The translations under genes and the position numbers were made by a program. A stretch of DNA of 36,421 nt. It comes from an uncultured Oligella sp. GTDB taxonomy: Bacteria; Pseudomonadota; Gammaproteobacteria; Burkholderiales; Burkholderiaceae_B. Position 1 is the stretch's first letter. Each line of letters begins with the position of its first letter. The notes under the pieces are model-generated. The model was not told where the DNA came from. It ran no database searches and saw nothing but the letters and a program-made list of their open reading frames with translations. This document shows, piece by piece, positions 18,463-27,128 of this stretch. The stretch covers positions 1-36,421 of the forward strand of contig CANROD010000017.1 of NCBI GenBank assembly GCA_947632105.1, written 5' to 3'.

Positions 18463-18493
18463 ACCCCGTGGGCTTAGGCTTCACGGGGTTTTT
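18463..18493 (+). terminator. Rho-independent terminator of tRNA-Ser
   Basis: ACCCCGTG (18463-18470) and CACGGGGT (18482-18489) form a perfect 8-bp stem with an 11-base loop, followed by TTTTT. It is 9 bp past the tRNA end. Confidence 0.85.
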
Positions 18494-18557
18494 GTATTTA
18501 GGGACTTTAAGATTCCTCTTTGTTAAAATGACTTCATCTTTTCTTTAGGCTCTTGCT

Positions 18558-19361
18558 ATGCGATTTTTTGTGTTGATTTTTGTTATTGTGGCGGCGTTGT
18601 TTTATCTCTCATTTAACGTTGGACCAAATAAAACGGATGAGCTTTATGAACGGGCTGAGGCTGGTGAGATGTTGGCTCAGAAGCAATTGGGTATCCAACT
18701 GATGAATGCTAGTGGTGTCGAGCAAAATTATTACGAAGCAGAGAAATGGTTGCGTCAAGCAGCTAAGCAGGGTGATGCTGAAGCGCAAGGTTTATTGGGT
18801 GTGATGTATCAAAACGGTCTTGGTCGAGAGATCGATAATCATGAGGCGTTAAAGTGGTTCAAGCTTTCTGCTGAGCAGGGTCTCGTTGAGGCACAAACCT
18901 TTTTAGCGGCGATGTACGAAGAGGGTAGAGGCACGGCAATAAGTTACGATGAAGCGATTAAATGGTATTCGCTTGCAGCAGATCGTGACGATGCTATTGC
19001 TCAAAATAGTTTAGGCATGATGTACCTCGTCGGTCGAGGTGTACCACAGGATTACACTAAAGGCCGTGAGTTAATTCAAACCGCTGCAGCGAGAGGTTAT
19101 CCAAGAGCGATTTATCATTTAGGTTATATCCATGAGTATGGGATTGGCGGTGAAATTAATTTAGACTCTGCACTTAAGTTTTATAAAAATGCAGCTTCTC
19201 TGGACTTTGGTACTGCTAATTACCGTCTAGGGCAACTGTACCTAGAAGGGAAAGGTACTAAAGTTCAACTGCAAAAAGCCAAAGAATACTTCAATAAAGC
19301 CTGTGATTTGGGTGAGGAAGAAGCATGTCGTGTTTTAGAAACGACTTCTTTTGCTCAATAG
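18558..19361 (+). CDS. Sel1-repeat protein with N-terminal membrane anchor
   Basis: 267 residues. An N-terminal hydrophobic helix (FFVLIFVIVAALFYLSF, about 3-19) acts as anchor or uncleaved signal. It is followed by six tandem Sel1-type helical repeats of 36 residues, at about 37-252, each with the AQ..LG.MY..G.G pattern and an A..WF..AA motif. Such repeats make a superhelical protein-binding scaffold; the partner here is unknown, and placement in the periplasm is inference. The 3' end overlaps the convergent transporter gene by 27 bp. Confidence 0.85.
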   Translation: MRFFVLIFVIVAALFYLSFNVGPNKTDELYERAEAGEMLAQKQLGIQLMNASGVEQNYYEAEKWLRQAAKQGDAEAQGLLGVMYQNGLGREIDNHEALKWFKLSAEQGLVEAQTFLAAMYEEGRGTAISYDEAIKWYSLAADRDDAIAQNSLGMMYLVGRGVPQDYTKGRELIQTAAARGYPRAIYHLGYIHEYGIGGEINLDSALKFYKNAASLDFGTANYRLGQLYLEGKGTKVQLQKAKEYFNKACDLGEEEACRVLETTSFAQ

Positions 19362-20264
19362 CTTAGCAGCCAGTGGTGAGGTAATCATTTGAATCACTGC
19401 AAAAAATGCGGCAGGAACTGCTATTTCTCGAGGTAGTCCTGAGGCGACAACAAAGGCCGCGGCGATACTAAATTCTTTTTTACTAACAATAAAATAGTAC
19501 GCAATCAGCTCTTCTTTGTCGCTAATAAAAAACTTTGTTGTATAAGCGAGTGCATAGCCTATTAGGTTAAGACTGAGCGCTGCTAGAGCAATTACTACTG
19601 CGTACCAACCATAGCCAATAATAGTCTCTGCGTTTGGCCCCACCACCGCTAATAACAGGCATAAATAAAAGACTGAACCCAATGAGGCGTAATAGTTATC
19701 ATAGCGTATGGTTTTTTTAGGAAAACGGGTGCGTAAATAAACACCAGCAACCGTTGGTACAACCACGATTAAGACAAGCTCTAAAATAATTGCTGCGATT
19801 GGAACCGCTAGCTCCACGCCAGTTAGTAGCAAAAATAAGAAAGGGACTAAAAATGGCGCAAGTAGTGTATTTACTGCGTTTAAAACGGCTGCTAACGGCA
19901 CATTACCACGTGCAAGGAGTACTAGTAGGGGGGCAGATACATCAGTCGGTAAGGTGCCTAGGAGTGTTTGTCCTGTCGCTAACTGTCCGCTGCCAAAGAA
20001 AATACGACCAGTAAAGTAACCGGCGAGCGACATCGGTCCATACACCAAAAATAATGCCCAGAGCTGTCGATTAGGATGTCTTAGAACCAATTTAACGGCA
20101 TGTGCATCAAAGGTTAGGCTAATGACAAACATTAATGTTGCTAACAACAAGGCAATATATTGTTCAAAGAAAATACCCAAGGCCGGCCAAATAAGCCCTA
20201 ATGCGGCAACGGCAATCGCTAGAAATAAAAGATTATTTTCGATGAAGTTGAGTAAGCTTCTCAT
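19335..20264 (-). CDS. Bile acid:sodium symporter (BASS/SBF) family membrane protein
   Basis: 309 residues, very hydrophobic, with about nine to ten transmembrane segments. Family marks are LMFVISLTFD near 41-52, the GTLPTDVSAPLLVLLARGN crossover segment near 103-121, and SKKEFSIAAAFVVASGLP near the end. The BASS family carries organic anions with sodium; substrates are diverse (bile acids, pantothenate, 2-oxoacids), and the substrate here cannot be assigned. It lies 16 bp after chrA on the same strand, so the two may be one transcript. Confidence 0.85.
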   Translation of the reverse strand: MRSLLNFIENNLLFLAIAVAALGLIWPALGIFFEQYIALLLATLMFVISLTFDAHAVKLVLRHPNRQLWALFLVYGPMSLAGYFTGRIFFGSGQLATGQTLLGTLPTDVSAPLLVLLARGNVPLAAVLNAVNTLLAPFLVPFLFLLLTGVELAVPIAAIILELVLIVVVPTVAGVYLRTRFPKKTIRYDNYYASLGSVFYLCLLLAVVGPNAETIIGYGWYAVVIALAALSLNLIGYALAYTTKFFISDKEELIAYYFIVSKKEFSIAAAFVVASGLPREIAVPAAFFAVIQMITSPLAAKLLSKRSRF

Positions 20265-20280
20265 GAGTTTTTATAACGAC

Positions 20281-21495
20281 CTATCGTACTATCCAAGCGA
20301 TTGCACTACCGCCAATCACGACTAACCAAGGCGGGAGTTTCCAGATGGTTAAGGCGGTTAAGGCGACTAGCATTAGGACAACGTCTTGTGGAGACTGAAT
20401 CGCACCAACCCAAGCATGGTTGTAAAGAGCGGCTAGTAGTAGACCTACAACGGCTGCATTGACACCCATAAAAGCCGCACGGACTTGTGATTGGTGGCGT
20501 AATTTCTCCCAAAAGGGTAATGCTCCAGCTATCAATAAAAATGAGGGGATAAAGATAGCAATTAAGCAAATCATCGCGGTAATAAAGACGCCAGATGTGC
20601 CGTTAATTGCAGCACCAAGAAAGGCAGCAAAGGTAAATAATGGGCCCGGTACAGCTTGAGTAGCACCGTAGCCTGCCAGAAAAACTTCTTCTGTTAGTAG
20701 ACCGTTTTGTACTGTTTCAGCTTGCAATAGAGGTAAAACCACGTGACCTCCACCAAATACTAATGAACCGGTTCGATAAAAACTATCGAATAGCTGTACC
20801 GATTGCGAAGGCACTAGCTCCACCAATAAAGGTAAGGAAAATAAAAGCACAAAAAATAGACTAATCCAAATAACACCTTGTTGTTTGGTGATGTTGATGT
20901 TAAGTGGTTGATGTGGTTGGTTTTTTTCGGGTGTGCAGACAAATAGGCCAATTGCTGCCGCAGCCAAGATAGCTAATACCTGTGCCCAACTTGATGGAAA
21001 GAGCAATAAGAAGCAACTTACTGCAATCATTAGTGTGATGCGGGGTTTGTCAGGACAAAGACTACGTCCCATGCCCCAGACGGCTTGGATAATGACGGCA
21101 ACTGCTACTATGGTTAAACCGTGCAAAGCGCTGCTTGGAAGCATGTCATGATAGTTCGTCAGCCCCACGGCAAATAAAATTAATAGCAGGGCTGATGGCA
21201 TAGTAAAGCCAAACCATGCAGCAAAAGCACCAGTATAACCCGCTTGTGAAATGCCTAAGCACATACCGACCTGACTGCTTGAGGGGCCAGGCAGAAAATG
21301 GCAGAGAGCCAATAAATCGGCATAGTGCTGTTCACTTAGCCAACGACGTTGAGTGATTAGTTCATCACGGAAATAAGCGATATGAGCAACAGGTCCTCCA
21401 AATGAGGTTAATCCTAAACGCAAGAAAATCAGAAAAACCGACCAAGCACTTTCTGTGGGTTGAGCTTCTTGATTCGAGTTGTGCTGTGTCAACAT
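20281..21495 (-). CDS. chrA: Chromate transporter ChrA, two-domain form
   Basis: 404 residues with two homologous CHR domains, the long form of the family. The first contains FLRLGLTSFGGPVAHIAYFRDE and FLPGPSSSQVG; the second contains TGSLVFGGGHVVLPLL and ATQAVPGPLFTFAAFLGA. In the family these proteins export chromate, or otherwise move anions such as sulfate; resistance cannot be concluded from the sequence. About ten to twelve transmembrane helices are expected. It is divergent from the hexapeptide-repeat gene and precedes the BASS gene. Confidence 0.92.
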   Translation of the reverse strand: MLTQHNSNQEAQPTESAWSVFLIFLRLGLTSFGGPVAHIAYFRDELITQRRWLSEQHYADLLALCHFLPGPSSSQVGMCLGISQAGYTGAFAAWFGFTMPSALLLILFAVGLTNYHDMLPSSALHGLTIVAVAVIIQAVWGMGRSLCPDKPRITLMIAVSCFLLLFPSSWAQVLAILAAAAIGLFVCTPEKNQPHQPLNINITKQQGVIWISLFFVLLFSLPLLVELVPSQSVQLFDSFYRTGSLVFGGGHVVLPLLQAETVQNGLLTEEVFLAGYGATQAVPGPLFTFAAFLGAAINGTSGVFITAMICLIAIFIPSFLLIAGALPFWEKLRHQSQVRAAFMGVNAAVVGLLLAALYNHAWVGAIQSPQDVVLMLVALTALTIWKLPPWLVVIGGSAIAWIVR

Positions 21496-21595
21496 AGCTA
21501 GTGCGCTAGAGAGGTGGTTAATAAGGACAGAGTATAGCAGACAGATTTGACCATATTAAGTTAAGATAATTAGCAAATATAATAACGGAGAAACA

Positions 21596-22198
21596 ATGGA
21601 TAATATTTATGCGATAGATGGCATAGTACCGGTGATCGATGAAACTGCATTTGTGCACTCAACGGCAGTGATTATTGGTGATGTGATTATTGGTCCTGGT
21701 GTGTATGTAGGGCCCTTAGCTAGCTTGCGTGGCGATTATGGTCGCATTATCATGAAGGAAGGGTCCAATATTCAGGATACCTGCGTGATTCATGGTGATG
21801 GTCGTCAAGATACGATTATTGAGGAGGATGGTCATATTGGTCACGGGGCTGTGATTCATGGCTGTATTATTGGTCGTAATGTCTTAGTCGGTATGAATGC
21901 CGTGGTCATGGATGAGGTGGTTGTTGGTGCGAATAGTATCATTGGCGCTACAGCGTTTGTAAAAAAAGGCATGGTAATTCCTGAATACAGCTTAGTGGCT
22001 GGCGCACCGGCTAAAATTATTAAGACACTGACCGATAATGACTTAAAGCATAAGGTTTTAGGTACGCAAAAGTATCAACGTTTAGCTAGACGTAGTCATG
22101 CCAGTTTGGAGCGCGTACAGCCTTTGCGTAAGCTGCCAGCCGAACGTCCACGACTTACTCGTGAGCAGGTTTGGCCGGAGCATTTGTTAGATAAGTAA
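21596..22198 (+). CDS. CaiE/PaaY-like gamma-carbonic-anhydrase-fold protein
   Basis: 200 residues, almost all left-handed beta-helix (hexapeptide repeats) from about 10 to 150, followed by a C-terminal helix. GPGVYVGPLASLRGDYGRI and GHIGHGAVIHGCIIGRNVLVGMNAV carry the histidines that hold the metal in gamma-carbonic anhydrases. The whole sequence resembles E. coli CaiE and PaaY; PaaY is a thioesterase. No caiABCD or paa genes are nearby, so the reaction (carbonic anhydrase or thioesterase) is open. Ribosome-binding site ACGGAG. Confidence 0.85.
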   Translation: MDNIYAIDGIVPVIDETAFVHSTAVIIGDVIIGPGVYVGPLASLRGDYGRIIMKEGSNIQDTCVIHGDGRQDTIIEEDGHIGHGAVIHGCIIGRNVLVGMNAVVMDEVVVGANSIIGATAFVKKGMVIPEYSLVAGAPAKIIKTLTDNDLKHKVLGTQKYQRLARRSHASLERVQPLRKLPAERPRLTREQVWPEHLLDK

Positions 22199-22215
22199 AA
22201 GAGGTAGATAGTATT

Positions 22216-22977
22216 ATGGCGCTCTATGCCCCAGAGAAAATCAAAAGCAATGTTGTAGATTTGCAACGTCGTATTGCTGCTGCGTGTGAGAGGGTAGGTC
22301 GAAATCCTGATGAGGTACGTCTTATTCCTGTGACCAAGGAGTTTGCATCGTCGGTTGTGGAGATCGCCTATGAGGCTGGTTATAAGCAGGTTGGTGAGAA
22401 TAAAGTTCAGGAGTTAGTAGATAAGCACGAGTCTCTTAAGCAAAATGGTGCTTATGAGGACTTGGAGTTTATCTTAATTGGTCATTTGCAAAGTAATAAG
22501 GCGCGTTTTTTAATAGATCATGTCGCTGAGTTTCACGCGCTAGACTCCTTGCGCTTAGCTGCTCGTCTAAATCATATGATGGCAGAGGCTAGCCGCGTAT
22601 TGCCGGTTTATATTCAGGTCAATACCAGTGAGGAAGAGAGTAAATACGGTTTAAACCCCTCTGATGTTATGCGATTTATTGATGCCTGCGCCGAGTTTAA
22701 AAGCTTACGCGTGATTGGGTTAATGACCTTGGCTATTAATAGTAATAATAATGATGAGGTGCGCCAATGTTTTCGAGCACTGAAAGAGTTGCGCGATCAG
22801 GTTAAATTCAAGTATCCTGATGTTATGCGTTTATCTATGGGTATGTCTGGCGATTTTGAAATTGCCATTGAGGAAGGGGCAACAGATATCCGGATTGGGC
22901 AAATGATTTTTGGGCCAAGAGATATTTCAAATGAGTTAGATCACTTTTGGCCTGAAGATAAACCACGTACAAATTAA
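22216..22977 (+). CDS. yggS: PLP homeostasis protein YggS (YBL036C/PROSC family)
   Basis: 253 residues, slightly longer than the usual 230-240. A single-domain PLP-binding barrel related to alanine racemase, it buffers free pyridoxal phosphate and affects amino-acid pools. The PLP lysine is Lys41 in RLIPVTKEF; the segments IGHLQSNKARFL, MTLAIN, and MGMSGDFEIAIEEGATDIRIG are the family signatures. It follows the hexapeptide-repeat gene by 17 bp and is probably co-transcribed with it. Here pilT or proC, frequent neighbours elsewhere, are absent. Confidence 0.94.
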   Translation: MALYAPEKIKSNVVDLQRRIAAACERVGRNPDEVRLIPVTKEFASSVVEIAYEAGYKQVGENKVQELVDKHESLKQNGAYEDLEFILIGHLQSNKARFLIDHVAEFHALDSLRLAARLNHMMAEASRVLPVYIQVNTSEEESKYGLNPSDVMRFIDACAEFKSLRVIGLMTLAINSNNNDEVRQCFRALKELRDQVKFKYPDVMRLSMGMSGDFEIAIEEGATDIRIGQMIFGPRDISNELDHFWPEDKPRTN

Positions 22978-23024
22978 TTTAACTAACCTAACCAGAAAAG
23001 AGCATTGCTCTAAGGAGAAAAATG

Positions 23025-23240
23025 ATGAAAAAACTAGCGATTCTTTTGAGTGCGGCCATGGCTTTAACTACGACAGCCTTTGCTCAGACTGCTGCTGACG
23101 TTGAAGCAACTACCGACTTAAATCAGCATGCTGAAATTCAGATGGTAGATCAGGAAGTTAAGGTATCAGAAGTTGGTGATGATGCCGTGAGCGTTGAAGA
23201 GACCGTTACAGTCACAGAGACTGAACCTAATATGGAGTAG
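23025..23240 (+). CDS. Small acidic exported protein, unknown
   Basis: 71 residues from the second of two adjacent ATGs (23022 and 23025); AAGGAG at 23012-23017 is better spaced for the second. A clear Sec signal peptide (KKLAILLSAAMALTTTAFAQ) is cleaved after AFA or nearby. The remaining roughly 50 residues are strongly acidic and rich in Val, Glu, Asp and Thr, with no cysteine. I do not recognise it. It sits 44 bp after yggS and 34 bp before a lipoprotein gene, so it may share an envelope role with it. Confidence 0.65.
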   Translation: MKKLAILLSAAMALTTTAFAQTAADVEATTDLNQHAEIQMVDQEVKVSEVGDDAVSVEETVTVTETEPNME

Positions 23241-23274
23241 AGGGTAGTCCTATATTCTGTCATTAGGAAGTTCT

Positions 23275-24045
23275 ATGCAAAAAATAGTAGTTGCTCTGCT
23301 TAGTGTGACAGCATTAGTTGCTGCATGCGCTACTGGCCCTGATGGGGCTAGTAGTGTTCATGCATCAGCGATAGAGTCTGTTGCAGCCAAACAATCGCCT
23401 CAGGAACAGACTAATCCGACACCAGAGGTAGTAGCTTGGGATGGCCGCTGGAGCGGTGTGATTCCTTGTGCTTCCTGCCCAGGTATTGTGGTTGATTTAA
23501 CCTTTAATAACGACGGTACTTTTCGCCTTCGCGAGGAGTATCAGGGTAGCAAGGGTAGTTTTTTTGTCACTGAAGGTACGACAGTTTGGGATGAAGCGGC
23601 TCGGGTGTTGACCCTTAGGTCTGATGACCGAGAGCAAAAGCTATTTTTTGGGGGTGAGGGCACAGCGGTTTATCTTGATGCACAGGATAGCCCTGCACCA
23701 CTCTATCAATTAGTCAAGCAAGCCGAATATCTGGCTACTGGGCAGCAGCTAATCTTACCTTTGCAGACGGTTCGTGTTGAGGATAATAAAGTTCTCTTTA
23801 ACGGTTTATTAAACTTCAGTAAAGTGCAAGAGGGCGGCTTTCAGTCGGTTAGAGGCAACGCGGTGATTGATTGTGATAAACAGCATGTGTCCTTCAAGGA
23901 TGCTGCCTATTACTCTGACGTCGATGCGATGGGTGAGCGTATAGCTAGCATTACGAATCTGGTACAGGGAGGCTTTCGCTTAGGTTCTAATTCAGCGAAT
24001 AGCGTACTCTTACAAGTAGCTGAAACCTTTTGCCCCAGTATGTAG
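23275..24045 (+). CDS. Lipoprotein with NlpE-like N-terminal domain
   Basis: 256 residues. A lipoprotein signal ends in LVAAC, so Cys18 would be lipidated. After a Ser/Pro/Gln-rich linker (about 20-52) comes an NlpE-type domain: WDGRWSGVIPCASCPGIVVD with the CxxC pair at 65 and 68, then LTFNNDGTFRLREEYQG and TEGTTVWDE. NlpE proteins sit in the outer membrane and signal envelope or copper stress in enterics. The C-terminal part (about 150-256) is a separate META/HslJ-like domain by appearance; that is a weaker reading. Ribosome-binding site AGGAAG. It ends before a shared terminator. Confidence 0.8.
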   Translation: MQKIVVALLSVTALVAACATGPDGASSVHASAIESVAAKQSPQEQTNPTPEVVAWDGRWSGVIPCASCPGIVVDLTFNNDGTFRLREEYQGSKGSFFVTEGTTVWDEAARVLTLRSDDREQKLFFGGEGTAVYLDAQDSPAPLYQLVKQAEYLATGQQLILPLQTVRVEDNKVLFNGLLNFSKVQEGGFQSVRGNAVIDCDKQHVSFKDAAYYSDVDAMGERIASITNLVQGGFRLGSNSANSVLLQVAETFCPSM

Positions 24046-24079
24046 TTGTAGTTGACTTCTATAGAATAGAATAGAATAG

Positions 24080-24110
24080 GCGCCAAGATTAATTTCTTGG
24101 CGCTTTATTG
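24080..24110. terminator. Terminator between the lipoprotein gene and the convergent gene
   Basis: GCGCCAAGA (24080-24088) and TCTTGGCGC (24095-24103) form a perfect 9-bp stem with a 6-base loop, followed on the plus strand by TTTATTGTTTTTT. The genes on both sides converge here. A short run of the pentamer TAGAA precedes it. Confidence 0.85.
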
Positions 24111-24114
24111 TTTT

Positions 24115-24672
24115 TTATTTATCGATTACCTTAGCTTCTACATCGATGGTTCTTGCAGCATCTGCCGTGATCTCTTTGCTTTGTTCCATCACTGATAAGG
24201 CAATTTTGTAGCAATCATTGACATGAGCTCTGCCGACATAGCGCATGGCCCCATAACTAATTCCTCCAGACAAAACAGGTCCTAGTAGAGGGATATATTT
24301 AAGCCCTGTTTTGGTGACAGTCGTAGTAGCAGCCTTTGTGCTGATCGCGGTCACAGCTTTAACAGCCGCTTCGCGAGTGATATATTTGCCGATTAGGTTA
24401 GTACCAACTTTGGTGATGGCGACAAGCGTCAGTTCTTTAAGTTGAGGATTAAGGTCATCAATTTGTTCGGGTGATAAGCCGAATTTTTTGTTAATTTTAG
24501 GCAGTAATCGTGTCAAAATAGAGATGTCATTGGCGATGTCTAGCCCAGGAATAGGCACGGCTGCCACAGCGCCTGAGTAGTAGGAACTTTTGGTAACCAT
24601 GTCATAGCATTCATCACGTATTTTTTGTAATTGCAGCTCTTCTATCGATGGGTTTTTTGAGGGTTTGGGCAT
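24115..24672 (-). CDS. Small hydrophobic protein, DUF697/EcsC-like, unknown function
   Basis: 185 residues from the ATG at 24672-24670, which has GGAAAAA upstream; a TTG four codons earlier is also open. Central segments AVAAVPIPGLDIANDISIL (about 34-52) and GLKYIPLLGPVLSGGISYGA are hydrophobic, glycine/proline-rich and likely membrane-associated. The PIPG(L)D motif followed by a helix and a KKFGLS.E motif is like the region following the GTPase domain in interferon-inducible-GTPase relatives and in DUF697 proteins, but no GTPase motif is present here. It lies downstream of the FUSC gene by 54 bp. Function unknown. Confidence 0.7.
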   Translation of the reverse strand: MPKPSKNPSIEELQLQKIRDECYDMVTKSSYYSGAVAAVPIPGLDIANDISILTRLLPKINKKFGLSPEQIDDLNPQLKELTLVAITKVGTNLIGKYITREAAVKAVTAISTKAATTTVTKTGLKYIPLLGPVLSGGISYGAMRYVGRAHVNDCYKIALSVMEQSKEITADAARTIDVEAKVIDK

Positions 24673-24726
24673 GACTTTTTCCAAAAATTAAAATCAGCTA
24701 ATAACGTTGATTTTACCGTTAACTTA

Positions 24727-26628
24727 TCAAAGTGCCTTGAAATCATTGCCGAGTTTGTTTTTATACGACAAAAAGTCTGCTGCACGCAGCATAGTCGTTT
24801 TACCTGCTTTACTCTGGTGTAATTGCTCGGCTACTAGGGTCAAAGCACGAGCAGCGGCTTGACTGTCTTTCCCTAAGCGAGCAAGACGATGTAAAGCCAA
24901 CGTTGAGGCACGAGCTAAACGGTCTGACTTGTCTGAACTGCGGACGATGCTATGGAGCATCGTGATTGAATCTGCGATATCAAACCATGCCATGGCATCA
25001 GTCGCTACGTTACCAATGGCTTTATGGGACAGGTTGTGTAAATGTGCAAGACGCAAAATACGTTGATAAAGTCTTGCGTGCCAAATGTCTCGTCGTCTCA
25101 ACTCAACGTTGCCGTAACGACGTGACATAGCTTCTAGTTCATGACGGATTAGACGGTGTATGGCTTGTGCTTTTTGTGTGGTATTCACTGGCAATAAGGT
25201 GCGGAATAGCAACCAAACAATTATTGGACCTGAAAAAATAGCAATACCCGTAGGAAGAGCACTTGTAAAACTTAAGTCGTTATAAAGCCAAGGGTTGAGC
25301 AGTAGCATCATCGACATTAAAAAATCATAGCAAATAATAGTTAAACGTGGATGAGCCCAGGCGAGAAAGCCAAAAAACAGAAATACAAGCACGGGCAGCG
25401 CAGCAAGCCAGACTGAATCAACAATTGGCCAGATGAGGCTAACACAGACTAAGCCACAGCTAACACCAAAGATTTGACCGATAGAGGCCTGTTTGATCAT
25501 GCTAAGTTGCTCATCAGCTGCTGAAAACACGGATAACATTACCGTCGCCGAGATAAGTAGATAGGCTGATGCCTCCCAACCGGTGAAGACCCATATTAAA
25601 CCAAGGCCCCAATAGGCGATCAGTACGCGTAGGAAGGCTGCACGTGCAGTGCGCCAATCGTGATGTAAATAAATACGGGCCGGCCTATTGTCTTCTGCAG
25701 GCTCCGCTAAGTTTTTTAGTTCAATTGCTAGTTTGCGCAAATAAAGTGCCAGCGTCGAATCATCTGTTTTTGCCGTGGCAGCTGTTTTGTAAAGTAAAGG
25801 GACAGCCTCTCTTAAGTCGCCATTGCTTTGCAAATGCTGTTGCATTTGAGTAAGCAGTTTAGCTGTTGTTACGGAGACATTTTTACCCTTGCGACCATGA
25901 TAGAGGGTCAGTGCCAGCATAGCGGATAAGGTACGTCTGAAGGTCCGAATTTGCAGATTTCGTTTGCGCGAACCATCACCTTCAATCGTTAACCTTACCT
26001 CCATTTTCATCAGAGAAAAAAGATGACGTTCAGCGAGATGTGGTTTGTAGTCTTGGGCTAAGTGCTCAAACAATTCGGAGAGTGCGAGTGAAAAAGAGCT
26101 AATACTATATGGACTACCGCCGCGGGGGGCGAAGAGAGCACCAATGAGCCAAGCTACGCCAACACCGACCAAGGAGGTCAGCATTCGGTCCATACCAAGT
26201 GCCCAGACATTGTCTGGATTGTTATTGACCAGTAGTACTACCATGGCTGCGGTAAATGAAGAAACAATCGCAAAGTAGGAGAACAAGCCACGTAAAATAA
26301 TACTGCCAACAACGCAAAGACCGACCCAGAGAGATAGTAGGGTGATGACGAGAAACTGATCGGCACCGGTGGCTAATAAAATAAAGACCCCAACGATCGC
26401 GCCAATCACTGAGCCTGCAGCACGTAGGAAACCTTTTAGAAAAATACGCTCACGCGTTGGTTGGGAGGCGGATAAAGCGCCCATTACCGACCAGTTTGGA
26501 TGCTCCAAGCCTAATGCGATCGCGATAAACATTGAGATGGCAGCAGATACAAAAGTGCGTAATACAAAGCGGATACGTCCCGTATCGAGATGGAGACGGG
26601 AGGCTATTAGTTGAATAAAATCAGTCAT
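24727..26628 (-). CDS. FUSC-family inner-membrane efflux protein (YccS/AaeB-like)
   Basis: 633 residues. The architecture is the FUSC repeat: an N-terminal bundle of about six helices (about 20-165, including AISMFIAIALGLEHPNWSVMGAL with the conserved W), a cytoplasmic helical middle (about 180-320), a second bundle (about 330-480), and a C-terminal soluble part. Relatives export aromatic carboxylic acids or fusaric acid with a membrane fusion partner. No such partner or outer-membrane gene is adjacent. The start follows the marR stop by two bases, so the regulator and the exporter are one transcript. Confidence 0.88.
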   Translation of the reverse strand: MTDFIQLIASRLHLDTGRIRFVLRTFVSAAISMFIAIALGLEHPNWSVMGALSASQPTRERIFLKGFLRAAGSVIGAIVGVFILLATGADQFLVITLLSLWVGLCVVGSIILRGLFSYFAIVSSFTAAMVVLLVNNNPDNVWALGMDRMLTSLVGVGVAWLIGALFAPRGGSPYSISSFSLALSELFEHLAQDYKPHLAERHLFSLMKMEVRLTIEGDGSRKRNLQIRTFRRTLSAMLALTLYHGRKGKNVSVTTAKLLTQMQQHLQSNGDLREAVPLLYKTAATAKTDDSTLALYLRKLAIELKNLAEPAEDNRPARIYLHHDWRTARAAFLRVLIAYWGLGLIWVFTGWEASAYLLISATVMLSVFSAADEQLSMIKQASIGQIFGVSCGLVCVSLIWPIVDSVWLAALPVLVFLFFGFLAWAHPRLTIICYDFLMSMMLLLNPWLYNDLSFTSALPTGIAIFSGPIIVWLLFRTLLPVNTTQKAQAIHRLIRHELEAMSRRYGNVELRRRDIWHARLYQRILRLAHLHNLSHKAIGNVATDAMAWFDIADSITMLHSIVRSSDKSDRLARASTLALHRLARLGKDSQAAARALTLVAEQLHQSKAGKTTMLRAADFLSYKNKLGNDFKAL

Positions 26629-26630
26629 TT

Positions 26631-27089
26631 TTAGGTTGATTTAAGCAAATTTTTGAGATTGGCGTCGATCCGTTCTGCAACATTAAGAAGATCATCAATA
26701 ACTTCTTGGGGTATATCATTGAGTATGGCTTGCTCTGACTGATAGAGAATCTTGGTAATGTGCAAGGCTTGCTTGTGGCCCTCAGGGGTTAGCTCTAATA
26801 ACCAGGCCCGACGATCGTCCGGATTAGGTATGCGATTTAATAAACCTCGCTTTGTCAGAGGGTCTAATAGACGAACCAAGCTAGAGGTGTCTAAACCACA
26901 AAGGATCGCAAGGTCCTTTTGCATCATTGGCGCCGCTTTGTAGAGGTGTACCAACGGCACCCACGTGACATCTGTGTAGCCATGACTCGTCATGATTTTT
27001 TCATCAAGACGACGCCAACGGCGTGATAATTGTATAAGGTGGTAGCCGAAGCTAGTACGATGGCTTTGTTTGACGGGTTCATTTGACAT
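26631..27089 (-). CDS. MarR-family transcriptional regulator
   Basis: 152 residues. The winged-helix domain spans about 40-105: KAAPMMQKDLAILCGLDTSSLVRLLDPLTKRGLLNRI as recognition helices and NPDDRRAWLLELTPEG as the wing, with the conserved DxR motif. Such proteins are dimers that repress exporters until a phenolic ligand binds. Gene order marR-FUSC, and the 26-bp palindrome 13 bp upstream, make autorepression of the pair likely. No strong ribosome-binding site precedes the ATG. Confidence 0.93.
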   Translation of the reverse strand: MSNEPVKQSHRTSFGYHLIQLSRRWRRLDEKIMTSHGYTDVTWVPLVHLYKAAPMMQKDLAILCGLDTSSLVRLLDPLTKRGLLNRIPNPDDRRAWLLELTPEGHKQALHITKILYQSEQAILNDIPQEVIDDLLNVAERIDANLKNLLKST

Positions 27090-27102
27090 GAAACAAGTGT
27101 AT

Positions 27103-27128
27103 CATATAGTTTGGATTCAAACTATATG
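27103..27128. promoter_or_regulatory. 26-bp perfect palindrome: probable MarR operator
   Basis: Arms CATATAGTTTG (27103-27113) and CAAACTATATG (27118-27128) are exact inverse complements around GATT. The site lies 13 bp before the marR start and also overlaps a plus-strand promoter. Size and symmetry fit a MarR dimer site. Binding by the adjacent protein is inferred. Confidence 0.8.

Noticed and set aside
24060-24079. Pentamer repeat TAGAA, about three to four copies
   Set aside because: Too short to call a variable repeat locus, and not placed in a coding or promoter region where phase variation would matter.
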